DNA from: Methylovulum miyakonense HT12
GTDB lineage: Bacteria > Pseudomonadota > Gammaproteobacteria > Methylococcales > Methylomonadaceae
Assembly (NCBI RefSeq): GCF_000384075.1
Contig: NZ_KB913025.1
Span: 3,202,045 to 3,266,044, forward strand
Length of the DNA: 64,000 bases
Reading direction: 5' to 3'
Positions within the stretch are counted from its first letter, which is position 1; each line of letters opens with the position of its first letter. Shown here in pieces: positions 25,613 through 35,935 of the stretch. The position numbers were made by a program, and so were the translations under genes. Under the pieces are notes generated by a model, which was given only the letters and a program-made list of their open reading frames with translations, was not told the DNA's origin and did not search any database.

Positions 25613-28600
25613 ATGGCAAAAATACTTGGCAATTCCAATAATGACTGGCTTATCGGCGGCATCGAAAACGACTGGATCAATGGACTGGCCGGAAACGACC
25701 ATCTGGAAGGTGGCACTGGCAACGATACATTACTGGGCGGGGAGGGGAATGACACCCTGCTCGGCGGTAATGGCAATGACAAACTTTACGGTGAAGCTGA
25801 CGACGACCTGTTGAACGGCGGCAGTGGCAATGACTTGTTGGATGGCGGTAACGGTATTGACCGTGCCAGCTACGAGACGGCGGCGGCTGGCGTGACCGTG
25901 GACTTAAAGCTGGCCGCCGCACAAAACACTGGCGGCGATGGTACCGATACCTTACTCAACATTGAAAACCTCACTGGCAGCCGTTACAGCGACACCCTCT
26001 ATGGCAACGCTTTAAACAATGACGTATTTGGCGGCCTAGGCAGCGATAAACTTTACGGTGATGTCGGCAACGATAACCTCTATGGTGGCGATGGCAGTTA
26101 CGCCGATATTTTGGACGGCGGGGCCGGTAACGACACGCTTTATGGTGGTGACGGCAACGACAATTTAATTGGCGGAACTGGCAACGACAGCTTGGTCGGG
26201 GAAATTGGCAATGACACTTTGGGCGGGGGCACTGGAAGCGACACCCTCTATGGCGGCGACGGCAACGATAAATTGGACGGTGGCGACGGCAACGACACCT
26301 TATATGGGCAAGCCGGCGATGACAAACTGGTTGGCGGGGCAGGGGACGACAACCTGAACGGAGAATTAGGCAATGATATTTTGAGTGCCGGGATTGGCAA
26401 CGACAATTTGAACGGCGGTGACGGCAATGACAAATTGGACGGCGGCGATGGCACCGACACCGCTTGGTACGATACCGCCAGCGCAGCTGTCACAGTGAGC
26501 CTGCTAGTAAGTGCGGAACAGGATACGGGCGGTTCCGGCCTTGACACGCTTAGCCATATCGAACAATTGGTGGGCAGCGGATTCGACGACACCCTTACAG
26601 GCGATGCCGGGAATAATTACTTCGAAGGCCGTGGCGGAAGCGACCATATCTATGGCGGGGAGGGCAACGACAACCTTTCCGGTGATAGTTACGGCGTGGC
26701 GGGCAATGATACCTTGGATGGCGGCAACGGCAACGACGGCATCGCCGGAGGTGGCGGTGATGACCTTCTGGAGGGCGGCGGCGGTAACGACAACCTGTCA
26801 GGGGATGGTGGCTACGATGGCCTGACGGGCAATGACACCGTGAACGGTGGCGACGGCAACGACAGCCTTTGGGGTAACGGTGGTGCCGATACGCTGAACG
26901 GCGGTGCCGATGACGACACTATCAATGGTGGTGCAGGCAACGATATTTTGGATGGCGGCGACGGGCAAGACACCCTTTACTACACGGACGCCACCGCCGG
27001 TGTCACCGTGAACCTGCTGACTGGCAATGCCACTGGCGGCGATGGCAACGACACGCTTAGCAACTTTGAAGCGGTCATCGGCAGCGGTTTCAACGATACG
27101 CTCACTGGCGATAGCGGGAACAATTACATCGAGGGCCGGGCAGGCGACGATAAAATTTATGGCAGGGAAGGTAACGATGTCATCTATGGGGACGCTGACG
27201 GCTTGGCTGGAAATGACATCCTGGACGGTGGTGATGGCAACGATAGCCTTTATAGCGGTGAGGGCAATGACAGCCTAACCGGTGGGAACGGCAACGATAA
27301 CCTCTCCGGGCAGGCTGGGGATGACTCGCTGGAAGGCGGGGCGGGCGATGACAGCATGAACGGCGGTGACGGCAATGACACGGCGACTTATGCCAATGCA
27401 GGGGCCGGGGTAAGCGTTAGCCTAGGGTTCGCGGGCTGGGAATGGCAGAACACCTTGGGTGCCGGCAACGACAACCTGTCGAACATCGAAAACCTCATTG
27501 GCAGCGGCTACAACGACACCCTCACCGGCAATGACGGCAATAATCTCCTTGATGGCGGTGCAGGCAACGACACCTTGTCTTACCTCAATGCCACCGCCGC
27601 CATTACCATAAGCTTGGCAATCAACACCGCACAAAACACTGGCGGGGCCGGCAGCGACACGGTCAGCCATTTTGAAAACCTCATCGGCAGCAACTTCAAT
27701 GACACCCTCACTGGCAACAACGGGGATAACCTCCTTAGCGGCGAAGGCGGCGACGACACCTTAAATGGCGGCACTGGCAACGACACCGCTGCTTACGGTT
27801 CGGCGGCCGTGGCGGTCACGGCCAATCTGGCAAGCAACACGGCCACCAGCGGCACGGATACCGACACGTTCGTCAGCATCGAGAACCTCATTGGTAGCAA
27901 TTTCAATGACACGTTAACCGGTAACAGTGGTAACAATGTCCTAAGCGGCGGTAACGGCAATGACAGCCTGGATGGGGCGGACGGTAATGACACGGCTTCC
28001 TACCTCAATGCCGGAGCGGGGGTCAGGGTGAACCTTAGCTTGGCCACGGCACAAAATACGGGCGCAGCAGGCACCGATACCCTCACCAGCATCGAAAACC
28101 TGATCGGCGGCAATTTCAACGACAGCTTTATTGGCACTGCCGCTAACAATATCCTTGATGGTGGTGACGGCATTGACACCGTGTCTTACCTCAACGCCTC
28201 GGCAGGGGTGGCGGTTAACCTGGGTTTGTTGGGCGTACAGAACACCGGAGGGGCTGGGAGCGATAAGTTGTTGAATTTCGAAAACCTCATTGGCAGCAAC
28301 TTCAATGACACGCTCACTGGCAACAATGGGGATAACCTCCTCAGCGGCGAAGATGGCGACGACACCCTGAACGGGGGAAGCGGGAATGACACCGCCACCT
28401 ATGCATCGGCATCATCGGCGGTCACCGTTAATCTGGCGACCGGCAATGCCACGGGTGGTGCCGGTAACGACACCCTCACCAGCATCGAGAACCTTATCGG
28501 CAGTGATTTCAACGACAGCCTCACGGGTAATGCTGGTGACAACACCCTCAGCGGCGGGCTTGGCAACGATACCCTGGATGGGGGCGATGGCATAGACACG

Positions 28601-29695
28601 GCAGCCTATGGCGGAGCCTCGGCAGGCGTGGTTGTGAACCTGGGCTTGGCTGCCGCGCAAAACACTGTCGGGGCCGGTACCGACACCTTGGTTAATTTCG
28701 AGAACCTTATCGGAAGCCATTTCAATGACATCCTGACTGGCAACTCTGGCGGCAACCTGCTCGAAGGTGGCGGCGGCAATGACACCTTACTAGGCGGACT
28801 TGGCAATGACTCTTTGGATGGCGGGGATGGCAACGACACGGCGTCTTATGCCTCGGCCAGTGCGGGTATCATAGCCAATTTAGTGACTGCTACTGTCACT
28901 GGCGGAGCCGGTAGCGACACCTTAACCAACATTGAGAACCTGCTCGGCAGCAGTTTCAGCGACACCATCACGGGTGACGATGACAACAACAGCATCACAG
29001 GTGGCAGCGGCGCCGACATCCTGGATGGTGGTGACGGCAACGACACCGCGTCGTACACCTCGGCCAGCGCGGCAGTCATCGCCAACCTCGCTACAGGTAG
29101 CGCCACCGGCGGGGCTGGCAGCGACACCTTGGCCAACTTCGAAAATCTGGCCGGTGGCAATTTCAACGACACGCTGACCGGCAATATTGGCAACAATACC
29201 TTGAACGGCGGCACTGGCAATGACATTTTAAACGGCGATGCGGGCAATGACAGCTTATACGGAGGCCTAGGCGACGACACGCTGAATGGCGGCAATGGCA
29301 ACGATTCTCTGAATGGCGGGGCTGGTGCGGACACCTTTAACGGCGAGGTAGGGACCGACCAAATAGTCTACACGGCTTCTGCTCTAGCCAGCGGTGATTT
29401 GGAAGCCGGTGGTTCCGACACGGTCATCGGTGGCGTCGGTGACCGGTTGGATTTCAGCGGCGCCATTGAGAACCTGCTACAACTGGGCGGCGGCAGCCTG
29501 TCTTCGTTAATCACCAACACTTCCGTCGGCCCGTCCATTAATGCCACCAACGGGCTTGCCTTCACGGGCGGTGTTTTGCAGATCGACCTGAATACGGACG
29601 GGAGTTTCAATGCCGCACAGGATTTCCAAATTGGCCTTAGCGGCGTAACTTCGGTGGTTTATAACGCCAGTGGCGATTACTTTTTATTGATGTAA
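25613..29695 (+). CDS. RTX-repeat protein, type I secretion substrate
   Basis: The 1360-residue protein is almost wholly made of GGxGxDxLx-type calcium-binding nonapeptides. A longer module, ending in [15 protein letters not shown], is seen 12 times with variations. It has no N-terminal signal peptide. The C-terminal 110 residues leave the repeat pattern and end DYFLLM, which resembles type I secretion signals. It should fold after export when Ca2+ binds. A complete type I exporter lies at 41680-46074. No enzymatic domain is visible, so it is probably a surface layer, adhesin or matrix component. AAAGAGG precedes ATG 25613. Confidence 0.9.
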   Translation: MAKILGNSNNDWLIGGIENDWINGLAGNDHLEGGTGNDTLLGGEGNDTLLGGNGNDKLYGEADDDLLNGGSGNDLLDGGNGIDRASYETAAAGVTVDLKLAAAQNTGGDGTDTLLNIENLTGSRYSDTLYGNALNNDVFGGLGSDKLYGDVGNDNLYGGDGSYADILDGGAGNDTLYGGDGNDNLIGGTGNDSLVGEIGNDTLGGGTGSDTLYGGDGNDKLDGGDGNDTLYGQAGDDKLVGGAGDDNLNGELGNDILSAGIGNDNLNGGDGNDKLDGGDGTDTAWYDTASAAVTVSLLVSAEQDTGGSGLDTLSHIEQLVGSGFDDTLTGDAGNNYFEGRGGSDHIYGGEGNDNLSGDSYGVAGNDTLDGGNGNDGIAGGGGDDLLEGGGGNDNLSGDGGYDGLTGNDTVNGGDGNDSLWGNGGADTLNGGADDDTINGGAGNDILDGGDGQDTLYYTDATAGVTVNLLTGNATGGDGNDTLSNFEAVIGSGFNDTLTGDSGNNYIEGRAGDDKIYGREGNDVIYGDADGLAGNDILDGGDGNDSLYSGEGNDSLTGGNGNDNLSGQAGDDSLEGGAGDDSMNGGDGNDTATYANAGAGVSVSLGFAGWEWQNTLGAGNDNLSNIENLIGSGYNDTLTGNDGNNLLDGGAGNDTLSYLNATAAITISLAINTAQNTGGAGSDTVSHFENLIGSNFNDTLTGNNGDNLLSGEGGDDTLNGGTGNDTAAYGSAAVAVTANLASNTATSGTDTDTFVSIENLIGSNFNDTLTGNSGNNVLSGGNGNDSLDGADGNDTASYLNAGAGVRVNLSLATAQNTGAAGTDTLTSIENLIGGNFNDSFIGTAANNILDGGDGIDTVSYLNASAGVAVNLGLLGVQNTGGAGSDKLLNFENLIGSNFNDTLTGNNGDNLLSGEDGDDTLNGGSGNDTATYASASSAVTVNLATGNATGGAGNDTLTSIENLIGSDFNDSLTGNAGDNTLSGGLGNDTLDGGDGIDTAAYGGASAGVVVNLGLAAAQNTVGAGTDTLVNFENLIGSHFNDILTGNSGGNLLEGGGGNDTLLGGLGNDSLDGGDGNDTASYASASAGIIANLVTATVTGGAGSDTLTNIENLLGSSFSDTITGDDDNNSITGGSGADILDGGDGNDTASYTSASAAVIANLATGSATGGAGSDTLANFENLAGGNFNDTLTGNIGNNTLNGGTGNDILNGDAGNDSLYGGLGDDTLNGGNGNDSLNGGAGADTFNGEVGTDQIVYTASALASGDLEAGGSDTVIGGVGDRLDFSGAIENLLQLGGGSLSSLITNTSVGPSINATNGLAFTGGVLQIDLNTDGSFNAAQDFQIGLSGVTSVVYNASGDYFLLM

Positions 29696-29781
29696 AGCCC
29701 GTTATTACATATTGGGTGTTAAGTGCCCGTTTCCAAAAAGCCCTGTTTTGGCAGGGGAAACTAAGGTCAGCGGGCCATATA

Positions 29782-30336
29782 ATGCCCCATAGCAAGGAAG
29801 GGAAGCGATTTACCGTGGATGTTGATGGCATTAAGATTGGCAAGGCCGCATCCAAAGATATCCACGGTTTGCTGGTGCTAACCCGCGCCTGTATCGGGCA
29901 TATGCGCCGTCAAAATATCGACCAGTGGGATGAAGTTTACCCTGGCTTGGCCATTGTTGAAGCTGATGTCCGAAGCGGTGCGGCCTTTGTCGCTTGCCAT
30001 CATGGAACGGTGGCCGGGGCATTTGTGTTGAACGGGTATCAAGACCCTGAATACAGCGAAGTCCCATGGACGTTCAGGGGCTGGCCAGTGGCGGTTGTCC
30101 ACCGGCTCATGGTTTGCCCCGAATGGGAAGGCAAAGGCCTTGCCCGATTGCTCATGGAATATGCCGAAGCAAGTGCCGTGCAGTCAGGACATCGGATTAT
30201 GAGGTTGGATGCTTTCTCGAAGAACCCAAGGGCGCTTAGGTTCTACGAAAAGCTTGGGTACCGTAACGCAGGCCAAGTCAGGTTCCGAAAGGGGGATTTT
30301 TTATGTTTCGAGAAAATCCTTGCCGGAATTGGATAG
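29782..30336 (+). CDS. GNAT-family N-acetyltransferase
   Basis: The roughly 184-residue protein has a GNAT fold: VVHRLMVCPEWEGKGLARLLMEYAEASA is the acetyl-CoA binding segment with the Q/RxxGxG/A-like loop, followed by RLDAFSKNPRALRFYEKLGY. The substrate is unknown. ATG 29782 is preferred to an upstream GTG (29716), but the start has no clear ribosome binding site and is uncertain. It follows the RTX gene by 86 bases. Confidence 0.82.
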   Translation: MPHSKEGKRFTVDVDGIKIGKAASKDIHGLLVLTRACIGHMRRQNIDQWDEVYPGLAIVEADVRSGAAFVACHHGTVAGAFVLNGYQDPEYSEVPWTFRGWPVAVVHRLMVCPEWEGKGLARLLMEYAEASAVQSGHRIMRLDAFSKNPRALRFYEKLGYRNAGQVRFRKGDFLCFEKILAGIG

Positions 30337-30374
30337 TTATGCGTTGTTGGGTTTGTCACCCTATCCCAACGGTT

Positions 30375-31490
30375 TTACAAGTTACGGTTTTTTCGGTATT
30401 TAAGGATTGGCGATTCAATTAAAAACCATGAGGCTAGGGTTATGGCTAACGTAACGGCGAAGGCGCTGGCTAGCATGGCTGTGTCCGGGTAAGCGAACCC
30501 ACCGAAAAACGCACCCAATTGTTCGTAGCCGCTATAAAGCAGGACATGAATAACGGCATAATGCCAAAGATAAAAACCGTAGGATATAACGCCTAAACCA
30601 GCGAGTGGGGGCCAATCAAGCAGATGTGTTAACTGGCTCTGTTGGGCAACCAGAATTTTTGCAATTAGGGTTGCAGATGCAACGGCAGTCATGGCAAATC
30701 CGACAGATGTTACGGCGAAATCGTTACCTGAGTTTGTTGACAGGACGAAAATTAAATAAGCCACAGCGATTGTCCAGGCTTTTCCAAGTTTTTCCATCCA
30801 TGACCTTCGTATATGGGCAAGTAATGCGCCCATTAAAAGGCCATCGGAATGGGTGTCGAAACCACAATAAGTCCTTGAGGGTGAGGTATGTATATTGGTC
30901 AGATAAACTCTCCACAAAATGACTATGATGGTCAAATTTATTAGGACAGTGATCCTATGCTGAGGACAAAGCCTAAAAAGTAGGGTAAGGACAATCGGCC
31001 ATAGAAGATAAAACTGTTGTTCAATGGCCAATGACCAAGTATGTCCAGTCATTACGGCATCGTAACTTCCGAATGCACATACCCAGTTCATAACATACAG
31101 TAATGCGGGGATTATCTCTAAGGACGTATCGAATGGCGGCTTGAAAATCCATGCATATATTGCAATAGAAAACAGGAAAAACAGTAAGGCAGGATATAGG
31201 CGGCGTGTCCGCCGCAAATAAAATAGCGCAAACTCAATTTTCCCTTTTTTATCGTATTCACGGATTAGCAGCATAGTGATAAGGTATCCGCTTAAAACGA
31301 AGAACACATCAACCCCGATAAAGCCTCCATGAATTGGAACTAAACCGGTGTGGTGTAGGAATACAGCCATGACAGAGAGGGCTCTAAGACCATCCAGGCC
31401 TGCGATGCGTCCCTGATTGGCATCAATTGACGCGCTTTTTTTCTCAGTGCATACCGCTACGCATGGCTGCACTGGATCATTTTCATTCAT
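30375..31490 (-). CDS. Acyltransferase 3 family membrane protein
   Basis: The roughly 371-residue multi-pass protein has the acyltransferase-3 start (GRIAGLDGLRALSVMAVFLHHTGLVPIHGGFIGVDVFFVLSGYLIT) with the conserved His and the RRTRRLYP motif. It would O-acylate a surface glycan. ATG 31490 is chosen: the longer in-frame ATG at 31538 lies inside the terminal inverted repeat of the insertion sequence, so those first codons come from the element. The IS lies just upstream and may separate the gene from its native promoter. Confidence 0.88.
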   Translation of the reverse strand: MNENDPVQPCVAVCTEKKSASIDANQGRIAGLDGLRALSVMAVFLHHTGLVPIHGGFIGVDVFFVLSGYLITMLLIREYDKKGKIEFALFYLRRTRRLYPALLFFLFSIAIYAWIFKPPFDTSLEIIPALLYVMNWVCAFGSYDAVMTGHTWSLAIEQQFYLLWPIVLTLLFRLCPQHRITVLINLTIIVILWRVYLTNIHTSPSRTYCGFDTHSDGLLMGALLAHIRRSWMEKLGKAWTIAVAYLIFVLSTNSGNDFAVTSVGFAMTAVASATLIAKILVAQQSQLTHLLDWPPLAGLGVISYGFYLWHYAVIHVLLYSGYEQLGAFFGGFAYPDTAMLASAFAVTLAITLASWFLIESPILKYRKNRNL

Positions 31491-31533
31491 AGAATAATCT
31501 GGTTGCGATGATGGGGTGCTCCTGTTCCTAATA

Positions 31534-32462
31534 GACATCTTTCCTAAATAATACAGATTAAATAAACCCCAATAAGGTTAAAATGGGCAACCTTCCTGAT
31601 GCCGCCCAAAAGCCATGAAAACCTATGCCCAGCTGCCCACCGACAACCCCGAAGAATTCAAACGGCTGGTCGGGCTGTCAAAGGAAAATTTCCAGCATCT
31701 CAACGGCAAGCTGTGCGCTTACATCAGCGAACAAAAAAACCTCAGCCCGCTGACACGGCGAGGCCGGAAGGACAGTAAACTGGCAGCGGAAGACCGCCTG
31801 CTACTGACACTTTATTACCTCCGCCACTATCCGACCTTGATAAACTTAGGGGCGGTCTTTGGCATCAGCGAGTCGTATTGCCATAAAGTGTATTCGCGCA
31901 CTGCCAGGCAGTTGGTCAAAATTGAAAGGCTCCCCAAGCGCAAGGCGCTGTTGGAAGACCCTGCCGCCACCTTGGCCGTTGACGTGTCGGAACAGCCCAT
32001 CGAACGCCCCGTCAAAGGCCAGAAAGCCTTCTACTCAGGAAAAAAAACGCCACACGGTTAAGGCCCAGTTGGTCATCTGCGCGTTGACGCTGGCCATCCT
32101 GTCCGTAGTGGTGGGCAAAGGGCGGCAACACGACTTTGCCGTCTTCAAAGGCTGCCGCCTGTTGCTGCACCCTAAAGCCAACCTGTTGGCGGATTCGGGA
32201 TACCAAGGGATGCACGGCCATCACCGGAATTCGACTTTGCCTATCAAAAAGCAAAAAGGCAAGCCTCTTTCTGCCGAAGACAAAGCCCACAATAAAATCC
32301 TTTCAAAACAGCGGGTTTTCATTGAGCATGTCAACCGCCGATGCAAGATTTTCAGGATCGTCAAGGACGTTTATCGGGGAAAACACAAAAACTACTCCCT
32401 GACCTGGAATTTGGTGGCTGCATTGGTCAACTTGAGATATGCCTGTATTTAGGAAAGATGTC
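31534..32462. mobile_element. IS5-family insertion sequence
   Basis: The 929-bp element is bounded by 16-bp terminal inverted repeats, GACATCTTTCCTAAAT at 31534-31549 and its exact complement at 32447-32462. TAATA flanks both ends (31529-31533 and 32463-32467), a probable target duplication. It encodes a DDE transposase in two overlapping frames. Confidence 0.88.
31615..32452 (+). CDS. IS5-type DDE transposase in two frames (frameshift at an A8 run)
   Basis: Frame 1 (31615-32061) gives the helix-turn-helix region and the first DDE aspartate (LAVDVSEQPIERP). Frame 2 resumes about 32040 with KKRHTVKAQLVI, then the second Asp (LLADSGYQG) and Glu (FIEHVNRRCKIFRIVK), ending at 32452. The join is at eight A residues (32040-32047), a +1 (or -2) shift. 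This could be programmed frameshifting, as in some IS5 subgroups, or a disabling mutation. The pfam class is DDE_Tnp_4-like. Confidence 0.85.
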
Positions 32463-32539
32463 TAATAGAGATAATAGTGGTGTCTTAAATTATTGCGCAA
32501 AACCTGAAATGCTAAGCCGTCCACGACGTTCTAACCCAT

Positions 32540-32725
32540 CCTTCCCCTCATCCCATCTCGGCCATATCCTCCGCATAACGCCACACCCGGTCAATACCGC
32601 AGAACTTTCTGCAAGCGTTGAATTTAGCAATGCCAACGCCAAACAACATCGGCCAAAGCGCCAAGGTATGCGTGCCGCAATGATTAAAGCTGATGGATAA
32701 CCGCCGGGATCCACGGCAATAACTG
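32540..32725 (-). pseudogene. Decayed partial copy of the fhcC 3' end
   Basis: The minus-strand translation contains SFNHCGTHTLALWPMLF and RVWRYAEDMAEMG, which closely match the end of FhcC at 33480-33700 (SFNDCGTHTLAFLPMLF and RVQRYAGDMAEMG). The copy has diverged, has no gene start and lacks the rest of fhcC. It lies between the IS element and the DUF167 gene. Confidence 0.85.
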
Positions 32726-32831
32726 GGAACCAGCCAAGCCGGGGGCGTATCGCGTATCTTTTTAGGGTTGTTGATTATCTGTAGTGCTTCGAAAATGGAA
32801 AGCGACGCGTATACCCGATACCCTAGCAAAC

Positions 32832-33146
32832 TTAAGATAAGTGCTTCTTGATGACGGACGGCAAACATTTAGGTGACTTAATGCGCAATTGCTTATTTAC
32901 ATTGAACCTGCCGAACACGACTTCAATAGCGTTTTCGGCGACCCCGAACTCTTTAGCCAGAAACTTGACCATATGGTCGGTCGCCTTGCCACCCACTGGC
33001 GCCGCCGTGACGCTAATTTTAAGTTGGTTGCCTTTGGCCTTGCCGATTACATCCTGTTTTGCGCTAGGTTTGCCGAGGATATTAAGCACTAATGTTTCCC
33101 CATCCCAAGCGCAGAAAGAATCCATGGCCACTTTTTTATTTGCCAC
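32832..33146 (-). CDS. DUF167/YggU-family protein
   Basis: The 104-residue protein has the DUF167 pattern: LVLNILGKPSAKQDVIG, KISVTAAPVGGKATDHMVKFLAKEF and VVFGRFNVNKQLRI. The family is widespread and of unknown biochemical role. The GTG start at 33146 is chosen because GGAGG lies 4-5 bases upstream; ATG 33125 is an alternative. It lies downstream of fhcC on the same strand, 330 bases away. Confidence 0.82.
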   Translation of the reverse strand: MANKKVAMDSFCAWDGETLVLNILGKPSAKQDVIGKAKGNQLKISVTAAPVGGKATDHMVKFLAKEFGVAENAIEVVFGRFNVNKQLRIKSPKCLPSVIKKHLS

Positions 33147-33289
33147 CCTGCCTCCATTTGCAGCTGTATCGTTTTCACGTATCTTATAAATCGGTGGCTA
33201 TGCCACGCTCGAATGAGGGGTCTTATAGCCAAGTTACTAAGATCTATTTATATTTAATTCAATGGCTTGTGGTTGTTATGCCGGAGAGT

Positions 33290-33351
33290 GACGGCATGCC
33301 TATAATGGGATGCCGTCCTTGGCTTGTGGATTCCGGCAATCCTGCCGGAAT
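33290..33351. repeat. Two small hairpins between DUF167 gene and fhcC
   Basis: GACGGCAT (33290-33297) pairs with ATGCCGTC (33310-33317). ATTCCGGCA (33330-33338) pairs perfectly with TGCCGGAAT (33343-33351) around a 4-base loop. Neither has a T-run, so they look like repeat-type hairpins. No gene is supported from 33147 to 33479. Confidence 0.6.
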
Positions 33352-33479
33352 GAAGTTGTAACAGAAAGCTGGCCGGATATAAAAATTAACGGGTCATAAG
33401 CCGAATTTTTGTACCCTTTCATAAGCCGTTTGGGCGGCCTTCTGTTTTATTTTCAAGCATTTTTAAGGTGGGGGATTGG

Positions 33480-34292
33480 TTAGATTTTAACCAAAACTTC
33501 CCCACGCCCCATCTCAGCCATATCCCCTGCATAACGCTGCACCCGGTTAAATGCCGCCGCGCTGTCGGCAAATTTTGAATTGAGCGTAGCAAACGCCTTA
33601 AACAACATCGGCAAAAACGCCAAAGTATGTGTGCCGCAGTCGTTAAAACTGGGGGATAAAACTGGCGGGTTCCACAGCAACAAGGTGCCACGGCGCATCG
33701 CATAGCCCAGGTAGCGTCCGGTCTGGCCCATGACGGCGATGGTGCCGGCGGTCATGCGCGAGCCGCAGTAATCGCCCGCGTTGCCTTCGATTAAAATCGT
33801 GCCGCGCCGCAAATGGTCGCCGACGCGCTCGCCCGCGTTGCCTTTGACCAAAATCAGGCCGCCTTTCATGCCCATTTTGTTGCCGGGCAATGCGCCGCCT
33901 AAAAAGTCGCCAGTGTCGCCCGCGATTTCCAGATAGCCTTTTTTCATTTCGCAACCGGCGTACAAACCCGCATTGCCGGAGATTTTGATTTCGCCGGATT
34001 TCATGCCCATCGCCAGATAAGCGCCCGCATCGCCTTCGACCGTAATGCTGCCGCCGTCGAGTTCCTTGCCGATAAAATCCAATTTTCCGAAGCTGTTCTT
34101 GATGATGATGTTTTGCGTGTCTGAACCGGACACGTTGAACAATTCATCCACACGCAGTTTGCGTTTGCCGCTTTGCAGTTCAATGGCGGCGATGTCGGAC
34201 GGGTCTTTATCTTGCAAGAGTTGGCAAACCAGCGGCGACATGTCCACGCGCTGGTCAGGGCGGATTTTTAATGTGAATGTCAATGCGCTCAT
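33480..34292 (-). CDS. fhcC: Formyltransferase/hydrolase complex subunit C
   Basis: The 270-residue protein is the beta-helical FhcC/FwdC type: repeated GxxGxxxGxxMxxGxIxIxGNAG units (DAGAYLAMGMKSGEIKISGNAGLYAG...) fill residues 85-190. In the methylotrophic formyl transferase-hydrolase complex it is a structural subunit with FhcA, FhcB and FhcD, in the H4MPT-linked oxidation of formaldehyde to formate. ATG 34292 overlaps fhcD by 4 bases; a longer frame from 34391 lies inside fhcD. Confidence 0.93.
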   Translation of the reverse strand: MSALTFTLKIRPDQRVDMSPLVCQLLQDKDPSDIAAIELQSGKRKLRVDELFNVSGSDTQNIIIKNSFGKLDFIGKELDGGSITVEGDAGAYLAMGMKSGEIKISGNAGLYAGCEMKKGYLEIAGDTGDFLGGALPGNKMGMKGGLILVKGNAGERVGDHLRRGTILIEGNAGDYCGSRMTAGTIAVMGQTGRYLGYAMRRGTLLLWNPPVLSPSFNDCGTHTLAFLPMLFKAFATLNSKFADSAAAFNRVQRYAGDMAEMGRGEVLVKI

Positions 34293-35185
34293 GCCATGAT
34301 CTCCTGTAAATGAAAGTGGAACGGCCCCAGTTTGCCGCCGTAGTTGCCCGCGCTGATGCGTTTGATGCCGTTCGCCGCGCCCAAATTGCACACCGCTTGG
34401 ATGCCGACGCGCATGGCTTTGTCGATGTCTTCTTTGGTCAAGCCGTCGATGACGATTTCCATCACCGATTCGATTTCAGGCGACAAGTCGGTTTTGGTCA
34501 TGCCTTTTAAGGTCGGGCAAAAAGCATCGTTCGTGGATGCGCCCAAGGATTTGTATTTGGAGCCGACTTTAGAACCGGAACGCACCACTCCGCCCGGAAA
34601 GGGCATAATGACGTTGGGGATTTTTTTCATTTCTTCGATGGCGGCTTCACAAGCGGCAAGGGCTTGTGGCTGCGATTCTGCCAACACCAAGAAATTGCCG
34701 CCGCCAACTGCGCTGACTTGTCCGGTGGTGGCTTCGGTCAAAAATTCGCCGTCCATGACAGGAACGCGCCAGTAGCGTTTCCCGGCTATCACTTTGGCGA
34801 TTTGGAAGCCGTCGCCGAAATAGCGTAGGTTTTTGCCCAGCGGGATTTTGGTGTCACTTTCTATGCCGGCAAATAAAGCCGAAGTAGGAGAGGTGAGTAC
34901 ACATTGCCCCGCGCGGGTTTCCAATTGCTTCGCCAAGCCTTTCCCGCCCATCGCGAAAATCATCACCGCCACGCCAGGGCGACCGTCTGGTGTTTCTTCG
35001 GGCGTTAAGGTGCGTTCAATGCCCGCTTCACAGCCACAGGCGATCACCGACGTGGCAAAGCCTGTCATGGCTTGGGCGGCGATCATCGCCCATTTTTCAT
35101 TCTGCGCCGTGATAATGGCGCGGGTCGCCTTCATCGGAAAAGCTTCCGCGAAGGTTGCGTCGATGGTTACACCGTTAATAATCAT
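34289..35185 (-). CDS. fhcD: Formylmethanofuran-tetrahydromethanopterin N-formyltransferase
   Basis: The 298-residue enzyme matches Ftr/FhcD: MIINGVTIDATFAEAFPMKATRAIITA, AMTGFATSVIACGCEAGIE, and the ending NGIKRISAGNYGGKLGPFHFHL. It transfers the formyl group between formyl-H4MPT and methanofuran analogue, within the Fhc complex. Its stop overlaps fhcC. Upstream, on the minus strand, the expected neighbour fhcA is 1.7 kb away, separated by two toxin-antitoxin pairs and a broken gene. Confidence 0.96.
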   Translation of the reverse strand: MIINGVTIDATFAEAFPMKATRAIITAQNEKWAMIAAQAMTGFATSVIACGCEAGIERTLTPEETPDGRPGVAVMIFAMGGKGLAKQLETRAGQCVLTSPTSALFAGIESDTKIPLGKNLRYFGDGFQIAKVIAGKRYWRVPVMDGEFLTEATTGQVSAVGGGNFLVLAESQPQALAACEAAIEEMKKIPNVIMPFPGGVVRSGSKVGSKYKSLGASTNDAFCPTLKGMTKTDLSPEIESVMEIVIDGLTKEDIDKAMRVGIQAVCNLGAANGIKRISAGNYGGKLGPFHFHLQEIMA

Positions 35186-35239
35186 AGGGTTTTGCTCATT
35201 GTTGAGTGTTTTATATTTTTTAAATTAGTTGCATAAACT

Positions 35240-35605
35240 TTACAATAATGGATTGATAACACTAAAGTTTTCAATCCATTTGAAATCATCGGTATTGCGT
35301 GTGGCTAGGGTTTTATTATTTTCAATGCACGTTGCCGCAATCAGTGCATCACCTAACGACATTTTGCGCTGTTGTTTTAAAGCGATGGCAATTTCATAAC
35401 AACTCGGATTGAGGTAAATAACCTCCAAATTATTCAACAAATCGGTAAGGGCTTGTTTTTGAATGGGCTGTAAACGCGCAAAACCCAACACTTCGACGCG
35501 GCTAATGATTGAATAGCTAGGTTCATTATCAATAATCCATTCACGCAAATTTTTGTACTCGGCTTGTACCGCGTAAATAATTAGGTTGCTGTCAATCAGC
35601 ATCAT
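35240..35605 (-). CDS. VapC-like PIN-domain toxin
   Basis: The 121-residue protein is a PIN-domain nuclease: LIDSNLIIYAV (first acidic Asp), EVLGF (Glu), and SLGDALIAATC with DD-type acidic residue, then TRNTDDFKWI. It is a probable RNase toxin of a VapBC system. Its start overlaps the antitoxin stop at 35602-35605 (ATGA). It sits in an insertion between fhcA and fhcD. Confidence 0.9.
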   Translation of the reverse strand: MMLIDSNLIIYAVQAEYKNLREWIIDNEPSYSIISRVEVLGFARLQPIQKQALTDLLNNLEVIYLNPSCYEIAIALKQQRKMSLGDALIAATCIENNKTLATRNTDDFKWIENFSVINPLL

Positions 35606-35856
35606 TCGTCATAACCGATATTGCGGTCTTGGCGTTGCTCATTTTGCCAAGCCACGCCGTCTATATTGGCGAAAATGTCCAGCGCGACAGCCTTTTCCAA
35701 CGCATTTTTTAATCGGTCTTTGCGTTGCTGTTGGTTATTTATCATTGCATGTTGAGCTTGTCTTTGTTCTAAAAACAAAACAAAGTCAAATACTTCCGCT
35801 TGGTGTGCCGGAGATAATGTTTTCGCGTGTTGTTGGATTATTTCATCTAAACGCAT
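35602..35856 (-). CDS. Antitoxin of the PIN-domain toxin (DUF2281/VapB-like)
   Basis: The 84-residue protein begins MRLDEIIQQHAKTLSPAHQAEVFDFVLFLEQR, the pattern of DUF2281-like antitoxins paired with PIN toxins. It would neutralise the downstream toxin and autoregulate. It ends in an ATGA overlap with the toxin, on the minus strand in the fhcA-fhcD insert. Confidence 0.8.
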   Translation of the reverse strand: MRLDEIIQQHAKTLSPAHQAEVFDFVLFLEQRQAQHAMINNQQQRKDRLKNALEKAVALDIFANIDGVAWQNEQRQDRNIGYDE

Positions 35857-35935
35857 GGTTTTTGCCTGTTATAGTTGAATGGCAACGCTGTACATTTTGC
35901 AAATGTGGTTACTTAGTTACATGATGCAGGTTGGG

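Noticed and set aside
25600-29690. Several antisense open frames of about 60-160 codons opposite the RTX gene
   Set aside because: They are Pro/Ser/Leu-rich mirror images of the GGxGxD repeats, with no ribosome sites, so they are coding shadows.
25613-29695. DNA repeats as a CRISPR array or satellite
   Set aside because: The periodicity is that of codons for calcium-binding nonapeptides, is diverged at DNA level and lies in one long frame.
31490-31538. Longer acyltransferase start at 31538
   Set aside because: Those codons are partly from the IS terminal repeat and the pre-insertion sequence had a stop just upstream.
33147-33479. Hairpins as a terminator for fhcC
   Set aside because: They lack T-runs and lie over 130 bases from the fhcC stop, so they are listed as repeats only.
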